In this document: in pieces, positions 27,401 through 42,129 of the stretch
Layout: the number at the start of each line of letters is the position of its first letter
How positions within the stretch are numbered: the first letter of the stretch is position 1
NCBI GenBank assembly: GCA_013396635.1
Contig: WBMW01005156.1
Span: 908,728 to 972,727, forward strand
Length of the DNA: 64,000 nucleotides
Direction: 5' to 3'
DNA from: Penelope pileata
Taxonomy: Eukaryota; Chordata; Aves; Galliformes; Cracidae
Position numbers and translations under genes: made by a program
The notes under the pieces: generated by a model
Databases searched by the model: none
Seen by the model: only the letters and a program-made list of their open reading frames with translations
What the model was told of the DNA's origin: nothing

Positions 27401-28280
27401 AAAAGCCTGCAATCCTAGCAACTTCTGATCGTGCTGCACTAATGCAGTTGATAGTACTTTCTATAACGTGACTTGAGAGATGCATGAAATAATCCTACTT
27501 TTTGGAAGCTTGCGTATACGAATTCAAAATCAAAGATTCATCATTTACACACCAATTTTTTTCATTTGACTCCTATCTCTGTTAAAATTTCTTCTAAACA
27601 TTTTCATCAGCATTTAAGATAAAATTTATATATAGCTTTCGGCAGTGTTAGTTTACACATAGACTGAAATTTACACCCTAGAAACACAGAAAACACCTGC
27701 AGTACTGATTATTACCAGATCATGTTGTTTGATGACATAGATAAAATTTCAGACATATTTCAAACGCCATCCTGTGTCACAAAAACTCATTGAATTGAAA
27801 AGACTTAATCTCATCTTGTCCAGACTTAACCAACATTTTCACATAGGCCTCTTCTGGACAACAGAAATTTGCTTGTTTAAAAAGAATTAGATGTGATTAG
27901 ATGAAAAGGAAAAAAGAAACACTTCTTCCCTTTCATTTAAGTAGAAAAGACAGAACTTCATCTGTATAATTTTTCTAATGTATTCTTTTGTGTCAGGTTA
28001 CATTGCTTCAGTGGAGAGCACAGACCAACAAACTCTTTAGATGGATCCCCTAGCCTTTAAAATAAGTCAGATTCAACTGTATTTCCACAGGAGGCCAGAC
28101 CCTGTTCCCTGCTGTTTCTTGCTGCCTTATTATTACTTGACAGCTCGTCTCCCTGGGGGAACTGTGAATATTTTGCCAACAGCCATCCCAACCATTGTCT
28201 CCAGATAAAAGAAAGTGGGGTCCTTGCTGCATACAACATGAATTAAAATATTTGGGATTTCTCAGGAGACAGGCACTTAA

Positions 28281-28316
28281 GGGGGGGGAGGTTATATGGA
28301 GGGTGGTTGTGGGAGG
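28281..28316 (+). other. G-rich tract, weak quadruplex candidate
   Basis: A run of eight G is followed by GGG blocks at about 28301 and 28311, the first after a 12-base spacer, then by a long A run. The spacing is longer than the usual quadruplex rule allows, so this is only a weak candidate. It stands out in a region of low G+C. Confidence 0.4.
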
Positions 28317-31300
28317 AAAAAAAAAAAAATAAAACTTACCTAAAGCTTTTTGCTCCAGGTATTAAGTCCTTCAGTATCTTTATTTTCACTATCAGACTTG
28401 AGCAAGTACGGAAGAAAAAACAGGTGCTCTTTTTCCAGGTGGATTGAATCATAGGGCCTTGCTTTTCAACTGCCTTAAATACCTGTTAATGAATCCTTCC
28501 TCCTGTGAAACAAGGTTTCATTTCATTCAAGTGTACCTTATAAGTATTAATTCACATTGCCATATTTTTCTGTGGTTTTGCACTGGCCTCATAGATTAAA
28601 ATGCTTAACTATTCTTACATTAATTGGCAATTTTATAAATTCAGAATAATATACTTAAACACTGTGTTATGTTTGTACTGAAATGAAACACAGGAAATTT
28701 TATAGTGGCAGTGAAGCAAAATTAGCAGGTGTGATTATCATGATGACTACACCCCGGGGTGCTTAGAAGCACATGGCTGCATCTGGTCCATAGCTATCTC
28801 TCCAGACATGAGATCATTTCATGATAAGCACACCAACCTAACAGGCTGTTTTTTAAGTAGTATACATGACCCTTATACAGAATCCTGCCCTTACTGAGCA
28901 GGCTGAATTTCTCCCCCATCCCAGCTGTGTCCACTTGTATGTTTTTGATACAATTTTTCTTTGCTCATTAAAAAGGTATATTTAATATAAATGCAAAGTG
29001 CATTGTCTTTAATAACAAAATTGCAAATGAATAAAATGAGTGCTTTGTACTAAAAACAATTTATCTGGATTCAAGGTACAGAATAGCTGATTTTGCATCA
29101 CACATTCAGTGGAACCTGATCATGGCATTATTTGCTATACAAGTCTTAGTTCCAGAATATGAGATTTGTCCAGGACTCCGAATAAATAATGATTATTACT
29201 TTGTTACTGCACTACTGCTAGAGAAGGTGTAAAGAAAGAGCAGAGATAAGATCATCTTTTTTTCTCCTCATAATCATTTGCAAATTCTGTAATTTGGAAT
29301 TAGATTGAGGATACTCTAAACTGTGACAGAGGTAGAAGTTCAGAATTCAAGGAACCCAGTGCTGGTACAACTTTACTGTCACCCTTGCAATTGCTGTCAT
29401 CACCTGACTCAGGGTATATGTCTTGTTCTGTTCCTAAATTTCTATGTCATGTGTCACCTAATTAAATCTGGCTAATAGTGTGCGACTGTATAAACTTCAT
29501 AAACACTTAATGAATACAGAAATAAAGCAAGTCCTGTAGCTGAAGGAAATATTTTTTGTTCTTCATATAATAGATTCTTTATGCCACTTCCCCTTAAAGG
29601 TTTATGTATTTTCCTGGCAGTTTAAGCTGAACACAAAGGCTTAGAAAGAGACAAAATGACAGGAAAGTGAGTGCTACCAAGTAAAAAACAAAGGCTTTAT
29701 TCTTCTTAATAGGACTCAAGACAAAACTAATCTCATCTGGTTTAGCTGATAAGGGAAGGTATGAGATGGTGAAATGGATTCAAAAGAGATATTTCTTTAT
29801 TAGGGACATTCAACTTCATTCATTTGTTTAGGGTTTTTTTTTTTTTTTTTTGGTTGTGTTTTTCTTCTCTCCATAAAAATAGAAAGCTAAGATGATTGCC
29901 TTTCACTAGGTACTAATCATTCAATGAGTTAAATCAATATTTTATGTTTAAATTGAGGGGATGCCACAAGATATTTCTTAATTAATTTCATAATTCCTAA
30001 GAGCAATTAAAAGGATTATAGTGAGAATGACTGTTGTAATTTAAATCAATTTTAGTGCATGAAGTCATTTTACCCTCATATCCTCTCTCCCTAGCAACAG
30101 TGGATCAGAGCATGACAGAGAAGTGAAATATGCCCACTGCATCCAGGCAAGGTAAGCACAAATTAGAATATGTGATTGTCTGTCTCACACTTCCTTTCAG
30201 TCTGAGCAATAGAGCAATACAGCTTCTCTCTTCCAGAGTTTAAAGAATTTCTATAAATTATTTTGAACATTTTTAGGGCACAAAGGAAAAATGTTTTTAA
30301 ATAAAACAAGAAATTTGTATTTTCTGTTCCTTTTCTTATGAAACAGCTGGTGCAAAATATATATGAGTGGAAAAGATGAGAGGAGTGAAAGATCTATGGT
30401 GTAGATAGAAGTCATTCAAAAACATTAGGATGATTTTTTAACATTCATAAGCAATGAAAAAAAGGAAAGAAACAAGCTCAAGATTTTAAGTAATTTACTT
30501 CTACATCTAAACTTTGCATCCACAAGTATATTCAAGTGGCAAACAGTGGCAGAACACAGTACTTTCTTTTGTCTTTTAACTTCAGGAATCCCAGCTCAAA
30601 GTCCCTTGAAAGCTCAGTAAATAATTTAATTCTCTCTCTAAAAGGGAAAAATGTCAAAATCCATGAGCCTTTCCTCTTAGAAACATCTAAACAAAATTGT
30701 CTTCCTACGTAAGTACTTCTCAGGCAGCCACTCAAGTTCCTGGCTAACAGAGTTCTATGTTACACACTATACATAGAAAGCAGCACCAATTGCATTCAGC
30801 TTTAACTTCAGATATTCTAAGTTGGTTTTTTGTGAGTACTTTACTTAATAACAGTTCTGTGGAAGAAGGTGAAAATATGAGTGTTTTCTCTTGTTTTCTT
30901 CTTGAATTTTGTTAGTAAATATCTCTTTTCCCTAGCACAGTGTAAATTAGAGAGACAAAGGAACAAAGAGACGGTTAAATGAATTAATTAAACTCCCTTA
31001 ATCTCCAGCTGAACGATACTTGAGCAGTTCTTAGTGATCCATAGTGAATGAGGTAATTCTGGGGAAAAAAATATAAATAGATGCTAATCATGACGTGGGA
31101 TACAAATCAAAGTGTGCAAGGGAATTTTTCATTCCTACTCTGTAAAAAAAATAAATCAAAATGAATTTCCCTTGCTTAACATCCTAGTTTATCTATTTTG
31201 CGCATGCCATTTACAGGAGGAAATGTTTGCTGCTTTTCTGGATTATGTTCTGTTCAGAAAAACATGTAATGATGTGCAGAACTTTCAGTATGTGAGTTGT

Positions 31301-34300
31301 CCCATAAAAGCTGAAAGGATGTAATTTATAAAGATTGTTCTAGTCCTTAAAGCTAAGCTTATATTTAACTGTTATCTTTTACTCAAATCTTGTTGCTTAG
31401 CAGTTTGCTCATATGTAAATCAATTTAAGTCTGAAAACATTTTTTATGACTGAAAGTAAGAATTTTACTGAGGAATTTAAAATTCCTTCATACTCTCTTT
31501 TGTCATCCCCTAAGAAATGCATATGATTCTATAGCTGTAATAAGGAAAATGGCTTCTGTTGTTACAGAGATATCTAGCCACAAATCACACTGTTAAAAGA
31601 AAAGTTTCTGGTATCAGTCTTTCCTCAAGATGTCATTCCTTCTTTATATGCATACAAGTGGAAATTTTCTTACTGCTGACTGAGGAAACCTTTTTGATGT
31701 AATAAATATTCCAGTCCTTGAAGGAACAGTTATATTTAGAATAAATCAGATTATTACATTCTCAGACTCTTAAAATAATTTTTTGCAGTATTCTTTTTCA
31801 AAAAAGGCATTTTTTTTTTTTAATGAAATAAAATGTTTCCAATGAACAGAAAACACTGAAAGCTGTGCATTTGTTTTATGTCTCACTTGGAACTGGCAAA
31901 TTACAAGCCAGTGAAGAAAATGATTACCTTTTCCTATAAGTATAGATCTGTTTCAGATCACAGAAAGTACAATGTAATTAGACAAGAGAGATAAGACATG
32001 GGAAAATAAGTATGAAAAACACCATTAACAGGTCTAAAGAAATGAACACTAGTTATAAATGTCACATGGTAAAACTTGCCAGGTAGATAAAGGGGAAGTA
32101 GCTTCAATATTAATACAACATTATTTTTAATAAAATCATTATGATTCTCTCTTTTTCATCATTAGGTCATTACTGAACTTTAAATAATGTTCAGTGTGAT
32201 TTGTAACCATGATTAAAGTACATAACACACCACTCACACAGGTTCTGCTATGTATTCTATTTCACTAAATAAGCTGTCATATTTAAGCAAAGATTTTCAG
32301 TATTTTTGTACATTCTATAATTTAAGAAAGTCTGCTTTATCAGTGGCAACAATACCAGCTGTGACAAGACTGGTTTTATAAATTCTATCTAACTTTTTCT
32401 CATTTAAGTCTAGCTATACGTTATACTGTTTTTTTAAGAACTAATATTTGTGAGGTTTATGTTTTCTCTGAGCCTCTGAAACATTTGAAATACACTGTAC
32501 ATAGCAGATTTCACAGAAATCCCTTGGTAAAAGAGCTAATCACACAATAATCATGACTACATCAAAGGCAGATTCCCCTTCCACGAGACACATCTTAAAC
32601 ACGAGTAATTAAGAAAATATAATAATAATAAAAAGATAATATTTGCAGGACTTGAGTCATGTTATTTTAAAAATATAATGGTTACTTTAAAGACATCCTG
32701 AAGGGGAAGGAAAGACTGGACTCTGAACACTACGTTATATTCTGCCCAACGTAGACAGCATGTATACTGCAATGACATCACTGCACTACTTGAAATGGAG
32801 AATTGCCCTGGCACTAGCAGCCCATATAAATAACTCCTTTCTGATAGTGTACAAGTTTGTTTATTACATAATTGAGATGACCAACTTCTTGAAATGATAG
32901 GGTATAATTTTGTGGTACTCTTACTGTGCCGTAATGAAAATGTTTATGTATAATAAAGTAAGACCATTTAGACTACCAAATAGAAAAAAAAGCCATATAA
33001 GCATAAAAAGGCATATATTAACTGAGTAATTTGTTTTCTGACAATGGTTAAGCAGCTTTATGTATGTATTGAATAGTCAATGGTCCCTACCCTCAAGAAT
33101 GCTGAGAAGAAATAATACATTTATTCACAATATGATGTGAACAAATAACTGTTAAAGTGAAATATAATTTTAACAATCCAATTTTAGCAAAAAAATTTAA
33201 GAGCTGAAAAGCTTTTATATGCAACGGAGTGTTTGGATTTATTAGAACAAACATTTCTGCTCCTATTAAAATTGATGAAACAAGAAAGAATCTATTAGAA
33301 AAGGAACTGGATGAATATTTTTTTTAAGAATTTCCACCACAACTACAAAGACTATCTACCTATCAAGTTGATGGAAGGCTATTACCCCACTACACATAAT
33401 GCTGTAGATTGCCTATTCATGAGTTAAAACATAACAAAAAGATCTAATGAAGGAATGGAGCCAAACAAAAAATGAGAACGGTTCATTTTGAACCCAGAAG
33501 AACATGAATGAGAGAACCCCTCCTTCTATGTATTTAGAGAAAAAGGGCCAATTGAAAGCCTTTGGAACTGATCCAGCTCATTTCTCTGACCTCCTTCTCA
33601 AACCTAAATCACCTTCCCCAGACCACTTCCTCACTGGTGTAAGAAAGTAGAAGAAGCTAAGAGCAACTCTCTCCTTACTCTCTGCAGTACCTGCCTGAAT
33701 CTGCACAGCAAGCTTCTGGGTCAGCACGCCTTATGATTTCATGAAGGCAAGCTAAAAAGGTGAGATAGAGTTGTAAGGGTCTACTTAATAATAGCTTTCT
33801 TTCAAGGACTTTGAACAAGCTGTTTAGATGATTTTATATGTTTAAACACTAAAAGCTTCTTTACTTAAATGCTGAGTCATTCAGACCACTTATTTCTGGA
33901 GAGGATATATGAACTAAGCTTTGGTAAGCCAAAATAAACAGTGGAATTAAAATCATATCTCACATTCATTTTTTACGCTCAAGACAATGCCTTGAATGGT
34001 TTTAGAGAACTGCTTGCTTACTTTGGGTTTATAAAAGTTAAGAGATTTTTTTTAAAATAAATGTTTTAGGTAATTTACAATATCCTAGCCAAGACTGACA
34101 ATCTTGTCAACGAAAATCATTTGCACGTTTGTAAATATTATGAGTATCAGGAATACAATGAAAAGGAATGGTAATACTTACAGAAGTAAGGTGACAAATT
34201 CTTGCCTGCAGGCAAAACCAAAAGCAGAACTGTGTTTTTTATTTTATACTTCAGGCAAAGAAGAATCCTTCTGGAGTAATCATATCTTTTATGTACTTGT

Positions 34301-37300
34301 GGTTTTGAATTAGCCTTACCTTTCTCTAATAATAAAATTGTCATGATTAATAGTCATTATCATTTTGTTTTCCTCTAGCTTGGACACCCAGATGAATACA
34401 GACAATTTCAGGAGGTGAAAATTGTGCTAGCTATTGTTCTGGCATAAGGAACAGACATTGAGAACTGGGCTATGGCTTCTATAGAAAATATCCACATTTA
34501 ATTTTAACATTTTAGAATTGTAAAAGGAAATATAGCCATTTATAAATTATATCTGTACTTTTTAAATTATACTACCTTTCTATTCTGAATTTATGTTTAC
34601 CACTGAATCCTTTCAGTCTCTGCTAGGTTGAAGATCCCATCGTCAATTTTCTTTACAATACAAATATACAGTATGACCAAACAAAACTGATTCTTTTCTA
34701 TGTTAACTAATCTGAACTCATGATTTTTTCATTATAAAACACATTTTGACATATTACTCTTATTTTAAACATCTACAGAAGTTTGTTCATTTGCTTCTAA
34801 AAAAGTGAAAACAATCATTTCATTGGTCATATAAGATTAAGGGCATGTTTGTATAAAAAAGGATTATGTTTGCAATTATTCTTCTCTAAGAGAAAATATT
34901 AGCTAGGTTCATAACTAACATTTTCTGTAGAATATTTCCAAATCATCACTGTCTCCTTTTCTCAAACTCTGAAGGAACAGCTAGAATAAGCAAAACACTA
35001 AATGAGGTACAGTCTTGAACTCTCATAGAAAATTTCTTCATCATTCTGAATGGTAATGGTACCTTAAAGTATATCCTACAAAAGTTGGAAACCATCTTGT
35101 TATGCAGAAGTGTGCATCATACCTCAGTGGCTAGACAGAACTTCTAATACAAATTTCCTCCAGAATAAGCGATCACTGAACAACAGACTTATGCTTTGGT
35201 AAATTTCAGAATGCATGCTAAGTCTATTACAAGTTCATTCCAGCATTAAGTTCAGCAAAGGCTCTAAGTTCTTCATGACCTGCTCTCTGTGGCATGAACA
35301 TACGACGCTTAACACATTGTCTTGCTTCTAAACAGTAGAAGAATAATTAACCCAAAGAATATACAGAACACAGAACATAAAGAATACATGAAGTAATACT
35401 TATAATTCACTCACATAACTTTTGCTCAGTTTTGAAAACATCTCTGTTAACGTATGAATTATATAACACATCTGTTTCATCATGTGTACGTTATCAGACA
35501 GGACATTGGTCTGTATTTTCCGTCTCCCTAAAATCTTAACTTCCACAAGCTACTTTATACTTTTACCTAACACAAAGAACTGAGTGCAAAATTCTGAATT
35601 CTGCTATTAACAGAGGAAGATAAGGACAAGACTCACTCCTCCTCTCTGAAACATGACATTATCTTGTAAAATGTGTGTTCCACAAAAGTACTGCTGCAAC
35701 TGATCCAAATTGCAAACATTTTACTGTATGCAATCATAAATTACTTCTAATTGTATTACTAGTGGTCTCCAGAACATGGTTTGGTATTTATGCATTCTCT
35801 TTTGACGCTAAATAGGTTAATTGATATACATTTTTTCTTAATACAATTTTCTTATTGATACAAGTGTTCCACTTCAAATTAGGATAGGAATAAAATATTT
35901 TTGGCTGTTCTCCAGAATTTTTCAAATACATTATTATGTTTTGTGAAAAGTTACATTCGTAAAATGACAATAAAAACAATATTTTTTACAAGACCATACT
36001 GTATGAAATTCTTCAAGATTGCCTACTCTCTTGAAATGTTTTTGACATAACCAAGATTGTTGAATCTTAAAAGAGCTGTCTGGAGAAAAGCATTTCAGAA
36101 GAAAGTTATTGTAAGACATTGTTGCAAAGTTAACATAGTACTGCTGCAGATTTTTGACTACTAAATCCATATAGTAGTTTGGGAATACTTTGTCAGTTGC
36201 ATTCACCACTGGGTCAGAATACGCACATTTCTAGTGTAATCCGACAGTTTCTGTAACTATCACAGAATCAGTGCCCTATAGAATATATACTTCAAAATGT
36301 TTTGTTAAAATCACTAGCTTTCAGAGGAAAAGAGGATCTAAACTGCTGGTATCTTCTATGTTTGAGGAGGTCTTAAGATAAAGCTCCTTTATTCTTTAAG
36401 TTACTAATATTTATCAGAACATCATATGCTTCAAAATAAACTGACTTGGCTGCCTCACTGTATGTGCTGTGAACAGAAAAGCTTAGGGTTCAACAAGGTT
36501 TTCACTTCTTTCAGTCCTTTTTCATGAAATGATAGAAAAGAACCAGCTTAGCTAAACATTATAGAACCTTGGGTGCAAAAACAAACGTCTGGTGCAAATT
36601 TACCTCTAGAAATGAAAGGCATAGTGTGATTCTGCCTTAGTGTATTCACTAATAACAAGTTGTGGTTCAGGTTCATTATATTTGCCTGTCCTTAACTAGA
36701 TTGAATTCACAAAGGTTAACATGTACGTGCTCTTCTGATTCCAGTTTCGAATAGATATCACAGGTGCTTTATCTAAATTCCTTATATAAAACAATAATAA
36801 AATAGTGAAATAAAGGAGAAAAGTAACAATTAAACATAGCGATTAATTTTTAAATAGCATCTTGGCAATATCCTGTGATCTTACATCTTCAACTATGCAT
36901 ATGTTTGTGTGTATTCTAATATCACTTCTGTACAATTAAAATGAATGTATTTATCTTGTGGTAAGCATAGCTTGTTTCTGATACTGTACTCATGCTTTCA
37001 CAGTAAGCATGGTTCACTGATATTGACATTTATCAGGCTAGTTCAGGGAGCTGACAGGATGGAATTGAGCTCCTTGGAGCTTTCAAAATATATTAGATAT
37101 CCCAGTAAAGGCCTGGTATATCAAGGAATTTCCTCAATATCTTTCACATCACTTTTCAGATGTAAAGGCTTTGGCACTTCTTCTGCAACTGATGTTACTT
37201 TCTTTGGCAGGTGATCCTTGCCCACCTTGCCCCATCCTTGAGATATTTAAAATCTATTTGTTGTTACAAAGTCATCTCTTTTGTCTATTTGTAAGAATGT

Positions 37301-37754
37301 GCAGGAAAAGTGATTTAAGCAAGATGACATTACAATGTTCACTCAGTTTTGAAGGCAAAATCCCCTACATAATCTAGTCTTTCTTTCTCTGGACATTTCA
37401 GAACATTTGGATTGGAAAGCTCAACTTGCTTATTCTCTATAAGGTTTGAAAAAATTGATTACTAGGAATTACTGGCCTATCTTGACTTGATGTAGTTGGA
37501 CGGATACACTGCAGTAGTTCTATGTTCCAAAAGGGTGTAAACAGGAGTGAAGATAGGAGTTTCTTTTTCCACAAAATTCTACTATTCTGAGATTCATGAT
37601 AGTCCATAAGAATATACAATTTGATATTCTTTATAAAGTAGGCCACCATCAGTACATACGAATACCTCTCAGCTTATGCCTGGTACTACTTCCAAGTCTT
37701 TATCTTTCAAGTCAGTTAAAATAGCCAACGTGCATATATACTGGAGTGATTACA

Positions 37755-38105
37755 TCAGTAGACAAAGGAAGAGAACTGATGTCATCTACCTGGACTTGTC
37801 CAAGGCCTGTGGTGTGGTCCCAAATCACATTCTTAACTCTAAATCGGAAAAATAGAGATTTGAAGAGTGGACTAACCAGAGGATAAGGAATTGGTTGGAT
37901 GATTATGGCCAGAGCATTGTGGTCAATGACTCTATGTCTGGACAGAGGCCATTGACATGTGGTGTCCCCCAGGAGCTCATCTTGGGATCTGTGCTCTTCA
38001 GCATCTTTATCAATAAACTGGATAGTGAGATTGAGTGTACCCTCAGCAAGTTTACTGATGACCCCAAGCTGAGTGGTGCAGCTGATGTCTTAATGAACGG
38101 CAATT
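37755..38105 (+). mobile_element. CR1 LINE, reverse-transcriptase fragment
   Basis: One frame carries ordered reverse-transcriptase blocks of CR1 ORF2: YLDLSKA (codons from about 37787, with the first catalytic Asp at 37793-37795), RNWLDDY, the CGVPQ block at about 37958 and FTDD at 38051-38062, where FADD is usual. A TAG at 37853 interrupts the frame, and the region just before it is shortened or diverged. The second Asp of the YLDLSKAFD-type block is lost (the sequence reads ACGVV). It is an inactive internal piece without a CR1 3' end. A 106-codon open frame at 37895-38215 is its surviving part plus unrelated flank. Confidence 0.9.
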
Positions 38106-41100
38106 TCAATTCTTCTGTGAATAGCAGCTACTTTTTAGAACATATAATTCAATATTTTGTGCCTCTGCTTTGTGTCTATGAGTATTTTTGCCATTGTTTC
38201 TACTGTGAAAGCTAAAAGATTTTCCAAAGTATGCTAGAGTTCTACTTCATCTGTAGTGAGGTTAAGACTGCATTACCTAAATGCATATAGTAGAGGTTAA
38301 AACTTCTCTATCAAGAAAATGATCATGAGCCATTGCAGAGAAACTCAAAATCTGAGAAATAAATCTTTCTTCTGAATTTGCACTAGGCAAATCTGTTAAG
38401 GCAGTAAGAAAAAACATTGGACTTTCTAGGTAGGTTACATCTACTTGGTGCCCGAAATCTTTGTAGAGTACTTCAAATTTTTTTTGAATTGAATTCTGCA
38501 GATTAGTAGACAGGAAAATCATTTCCTGAATTTTAACTACTCATAGGAAGAGGATCAAAAATTTCCTAAGAATGAAAGCTTTAAGTAGGCTTTTGAATAT
38601 GAATGACCTGTACCTCAAAATAGCTGTGAAAAGTTTGAAAACTGGCAAATCAACTGGTGTAGAAACCAGTTATTACTCTAATAACTGCATTCTTTTTTTT
38701 TCTCTCTAGCATTCTTATCACCTATTGCAAATATCTGAAGAAACAAACAATCCAATAACAAGATTCACTTACATGTATATATAATATACATATATATATA
38801 ATATTATACATGTCTATTTAGCAAAGAGTGGAACCATCTTCATTTCAAAAAGGGTACAATATTATAGCTCATTCAGATGAAGCAAAAGAACGTAAAAGCA
38901 TAGGAATTTAAACTGGTCCTCAAAATTGGAAAAAGACAAAATGTTTGATGATGACTGGGAAGAAAAGGAAGTGATGAAATTAGTATGTTCAATTTAAAAA
39001 GAGCAGGAAGAAAAAAGCAAGTGTTGGACATGACTAGTTTTACCCAAATTGTGTAGCTTGTTGTATTCTTTTCCACATTTCTCATCTTTGTCACTTTAGA
39101 TAAAAATGTCTTTGGGACAAAAAATGTTCTCCTGTATGTTTAGAGTGTATCTAATACTTCTTAATATTACCAAATTATATGTAATATATTTTAATGTGTT
39201 TTGTTTCATTTGCAATATGTTTGCCAGAAGCAGAGGTCAATATATTTATAGCCAGTAATTGGGCAGGAGGTCAAAAATATTAGATAATGTAAGTTTTTTC
39301 GTATTTAATTAAATTCCATTTGCATGCACTGCAGGAATAGCTACAAAATTAAGTTAAATAGCTCTGTATTTTAATGTTTATTAGTAGAAGGTCATGATGA
39401 CAACAGCCTCTTTTTGCAAGATTAACAATTTTAGCCAAGAAACTAGTTCCTATACCCTTTCTATCAGTTTCAATTTTTATGTCTAAACTTTTCATTTTTT
39501 ATCAAAGCACTATAGAGGCTGTTGAGAAGAAATTTAGCCAACTGCCTTTTTTTATTCCTTCATGAGATTATACAATTCTTTATCATCATAAGCAGATATA
39601 ATGACACACTGTAGGTCAGGAATGAGAAAATTTAATTGTAATGCTCTATCATACTCTGTTGTTAGACATGCAGATTAAGAAACCGGACCTCAAGATTTTA
39701 TCCAGCGTCTATCATTGTGACAAATTACTGCTGAAAAAAAAACAAGACATACACAACAGCCAAATCCAGCTTCATTACTGTGATTTTTTTCTGATTTCAA
39801 AGGAGAAAGGTTGGCTTTACCAGCAGTGCTGTATGTCTTCTACAAGTAATAATACTTTTATTCCATGTTCTCATTTCTACGTGCCCTATAATGAAAGTGA
39901 CTTTTTCCCCTGTAGAGCTGCCTAGAAGCATTGAGTGTGCTTTTCTCTGGTGAAAAAATGTATAGTACTAGGATGCTTGGATATTGTGTATTGTAGCTGT
40001 TTCATAGGAAATAAGCTGTGAAAAACTCTTGAGAAGTTGTCTAAGCTATTTCAGGGCCCCAGGGCAAGAATATTTATATTTAAACCATTCCATACAGGCA
40101 TTTGTCTAGTTTGTTTTTGAAAATCTCTAGTCATGGAGAGACTACAAACTCCTTTACTAAACTAGTGTTTGTCTTCATTGTTGGCAAGATTTTTTAGAAT
40201 GTCTAACACTGTACCTCGATTTGCTTTTACCTACTATGCCTTATCTTGTTCCCATGACAATAATGTGTTTATTCATTTTTTGTTTTCAACAGTTTCAACT
40301 TGGTGCCCTTAGCATTGCCTTATCTAGACTAATCAGCTCTAAATACTTTGATCTTTTTAGATCACCTACTTTCTTCATGGATCTCTCACCAGTCACTCTG
40401 TTTCATCTTTCCTGAAAGAATAATGTCTAGAGGGGGATATAAAACTCTAGTAGATGTTTTACCAGCAAGTGCAGACTAGAGGGCACACTACATGCAGTTC
40501 ACACATTTCCAGCCAAACAGTCCTTTTCTGTGACAGTGCTGCATTGAGCCGTGCTACAAGATTTACTCTCATTCTTACATTCAGATTTTGTTTCTTCCAG
40601 GTTCCTCATACTCTAACCATCCACACAGTAATCATAGAGGATTACTCTCAGGATTCTTTTTGGTATAAACTGTTCAAATCTTTCTTCATTTAAAATAGAC
40701 TGTATTTCAAGTGAGCTATAGCGCCTTCCAGTAATATTCATGCATTGGTCTACATTAAGACTTGCTGATTTCTTGCTCCCAAGTGCTCACTGAGGTACCA
40801 GCAGGCCTTAGATATTAAGAAATCCATTAGTGAGATACCTGACTAAGCCTTATGATAAGACACAGTCCCACAAAAATCATGGGGCTTCTGACCAGAACTG
40901 CTGGCTAGAGTACATAACTCTTCTCTAGAGAGACCTACACAATGAGAAACTGAAAGCTTTCAAATGCTTTATGGAAAGCAACAGACTAAAACCATTTCAA
41001 GTGTTATTCATCATTGCACTCCAGACTGCTCTGGAAGGGACTAAGGACAGATGGTGACTGCAACTCAATTGTCCAGGCGAATCACTGTGGAGCGAAAACA

Positions 41101-42129
41101 AAGATGTTACAGATCATTAGACGTTGTCTACTCATGCTACTTAAAGAAAAAAAAAAAAAGCCATGGCTGACCTGATCTAGATCTGGTGATAGCTTGAATT
41201 TAAGGCTGTACTTGACACCCTTCAGAAGACCCTATCAGTATTGTGACTGCGTGATTCCATGAATCTGTAAAAGCCTAGGGTCATATCTGCAGAAATGCTG
41301 CTTCCCTCAGATGTTCCTTCTACAGTTATTTACCTCTTGGTGCAGAATTTTAATATTTTCCTTCTTGCTGGGCATCTTATTTATCTCCAGCAGACATTCT
41401 AATCCATCATAACAATTTTGCATTCTAACCTGGCCCTTCAGAAGGGTATCCCTCCTGGCCCTGGTATCACGTGCAGGCTTCCTAAGGTGTACTTACTTCA
41501 CACTCCATCACTCAAATAATTAAATTTCAAGTAGTGTCAAAATAGGAAAAAAACATGCATAATTCCATACCATAAGCCTTTTCAATTTGACAAAATCCTG
41601 TTCTGAGAGAGCAACTTTTTAAGTACATCTTCAATGGAATATTCTGACTTATTTTGTCTTTATTTTGCATTTCTCTTACTGGTAAGTAAAAGACAGGTAG
41701 AGACCAATTCTTAGTAAATTGTAATAGATTGCCTTGTGTCCACATGCTTGGGGGTGTCTCATTTCACAGTAGCATAGAAATGTCCTTTCAGATTACCTTC
41801 CATTAGTTTGTTATGTCCTGTGAGAGAGAAACATCTTCAAACCAGTCACTTTGGATCTTACGCTACCTCAAGCAAATTCTGGACACTTACGTTCAAGTAT
41901 GATTCATCCTATTCATCATCCGACAGTTTTGTCTCTATTCTCAAACCTGAACTTCCTTTGGTATTTCACTGTGTACATAATGACATATACTAAGCCTGTG
42001 ATTATTAGTGTTAAGGTATGTAATTAAAAGCTTATCCGCACATGCACGTATGAGCACAAAGGCACAATGCTGTGAGGGAAGCCTGAGTAACAACTTGATC
42101 AGGCTCCTTCCCAGACTGATACAGGAGCC
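38106..42129. other. Unique AT-rich DNA with an AT palindrome tract
   Basis: No genes are recognised. It holds the AT-rich palindromic tract at 38771-38813. Frames at 39641-39925 and 40221-40693 show no family features. Confidence 0.55.
38771..38813. repeat. AT-rich inverted repeat, cruciform-prone
   Basis: ACATGTATA at 38771-38779 and TATACATGT at 38805-38813 are perfect reverse complements and enclose a 25-bp alternating TA tract. Confidence 0.8.

Larger units (their letters stand above)
25524..37754. other. Long unique AT-rich desert
   Basis: Over 12 kb with no recognisable gene or well-supported interspersed repeat. It holds A tracts split by a single C at 26227-26253, a purine microsatellite at 27371-27400, a G-rich tract at 28281-28316 and a T run at 29834-29851. 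Short frames, for example 35934-36209 on the - strand and 36945-37214 on the + strand, have no family features. Confidence 0.6.

Noticed and set aside
27775..27850. Possible - strand CR1 3' end ('gaaaagacttaatctcatct')
   Set aside because: Only a short block resembles CR1, and the terminal octamer repeats are not clear.
41165..41275. Possible + strand CR1 3' end ('gtgattccatgaatctg')
   Set aside because: The terminal part resembles CR1 but the 'ggtcccttccaac' block is missing.
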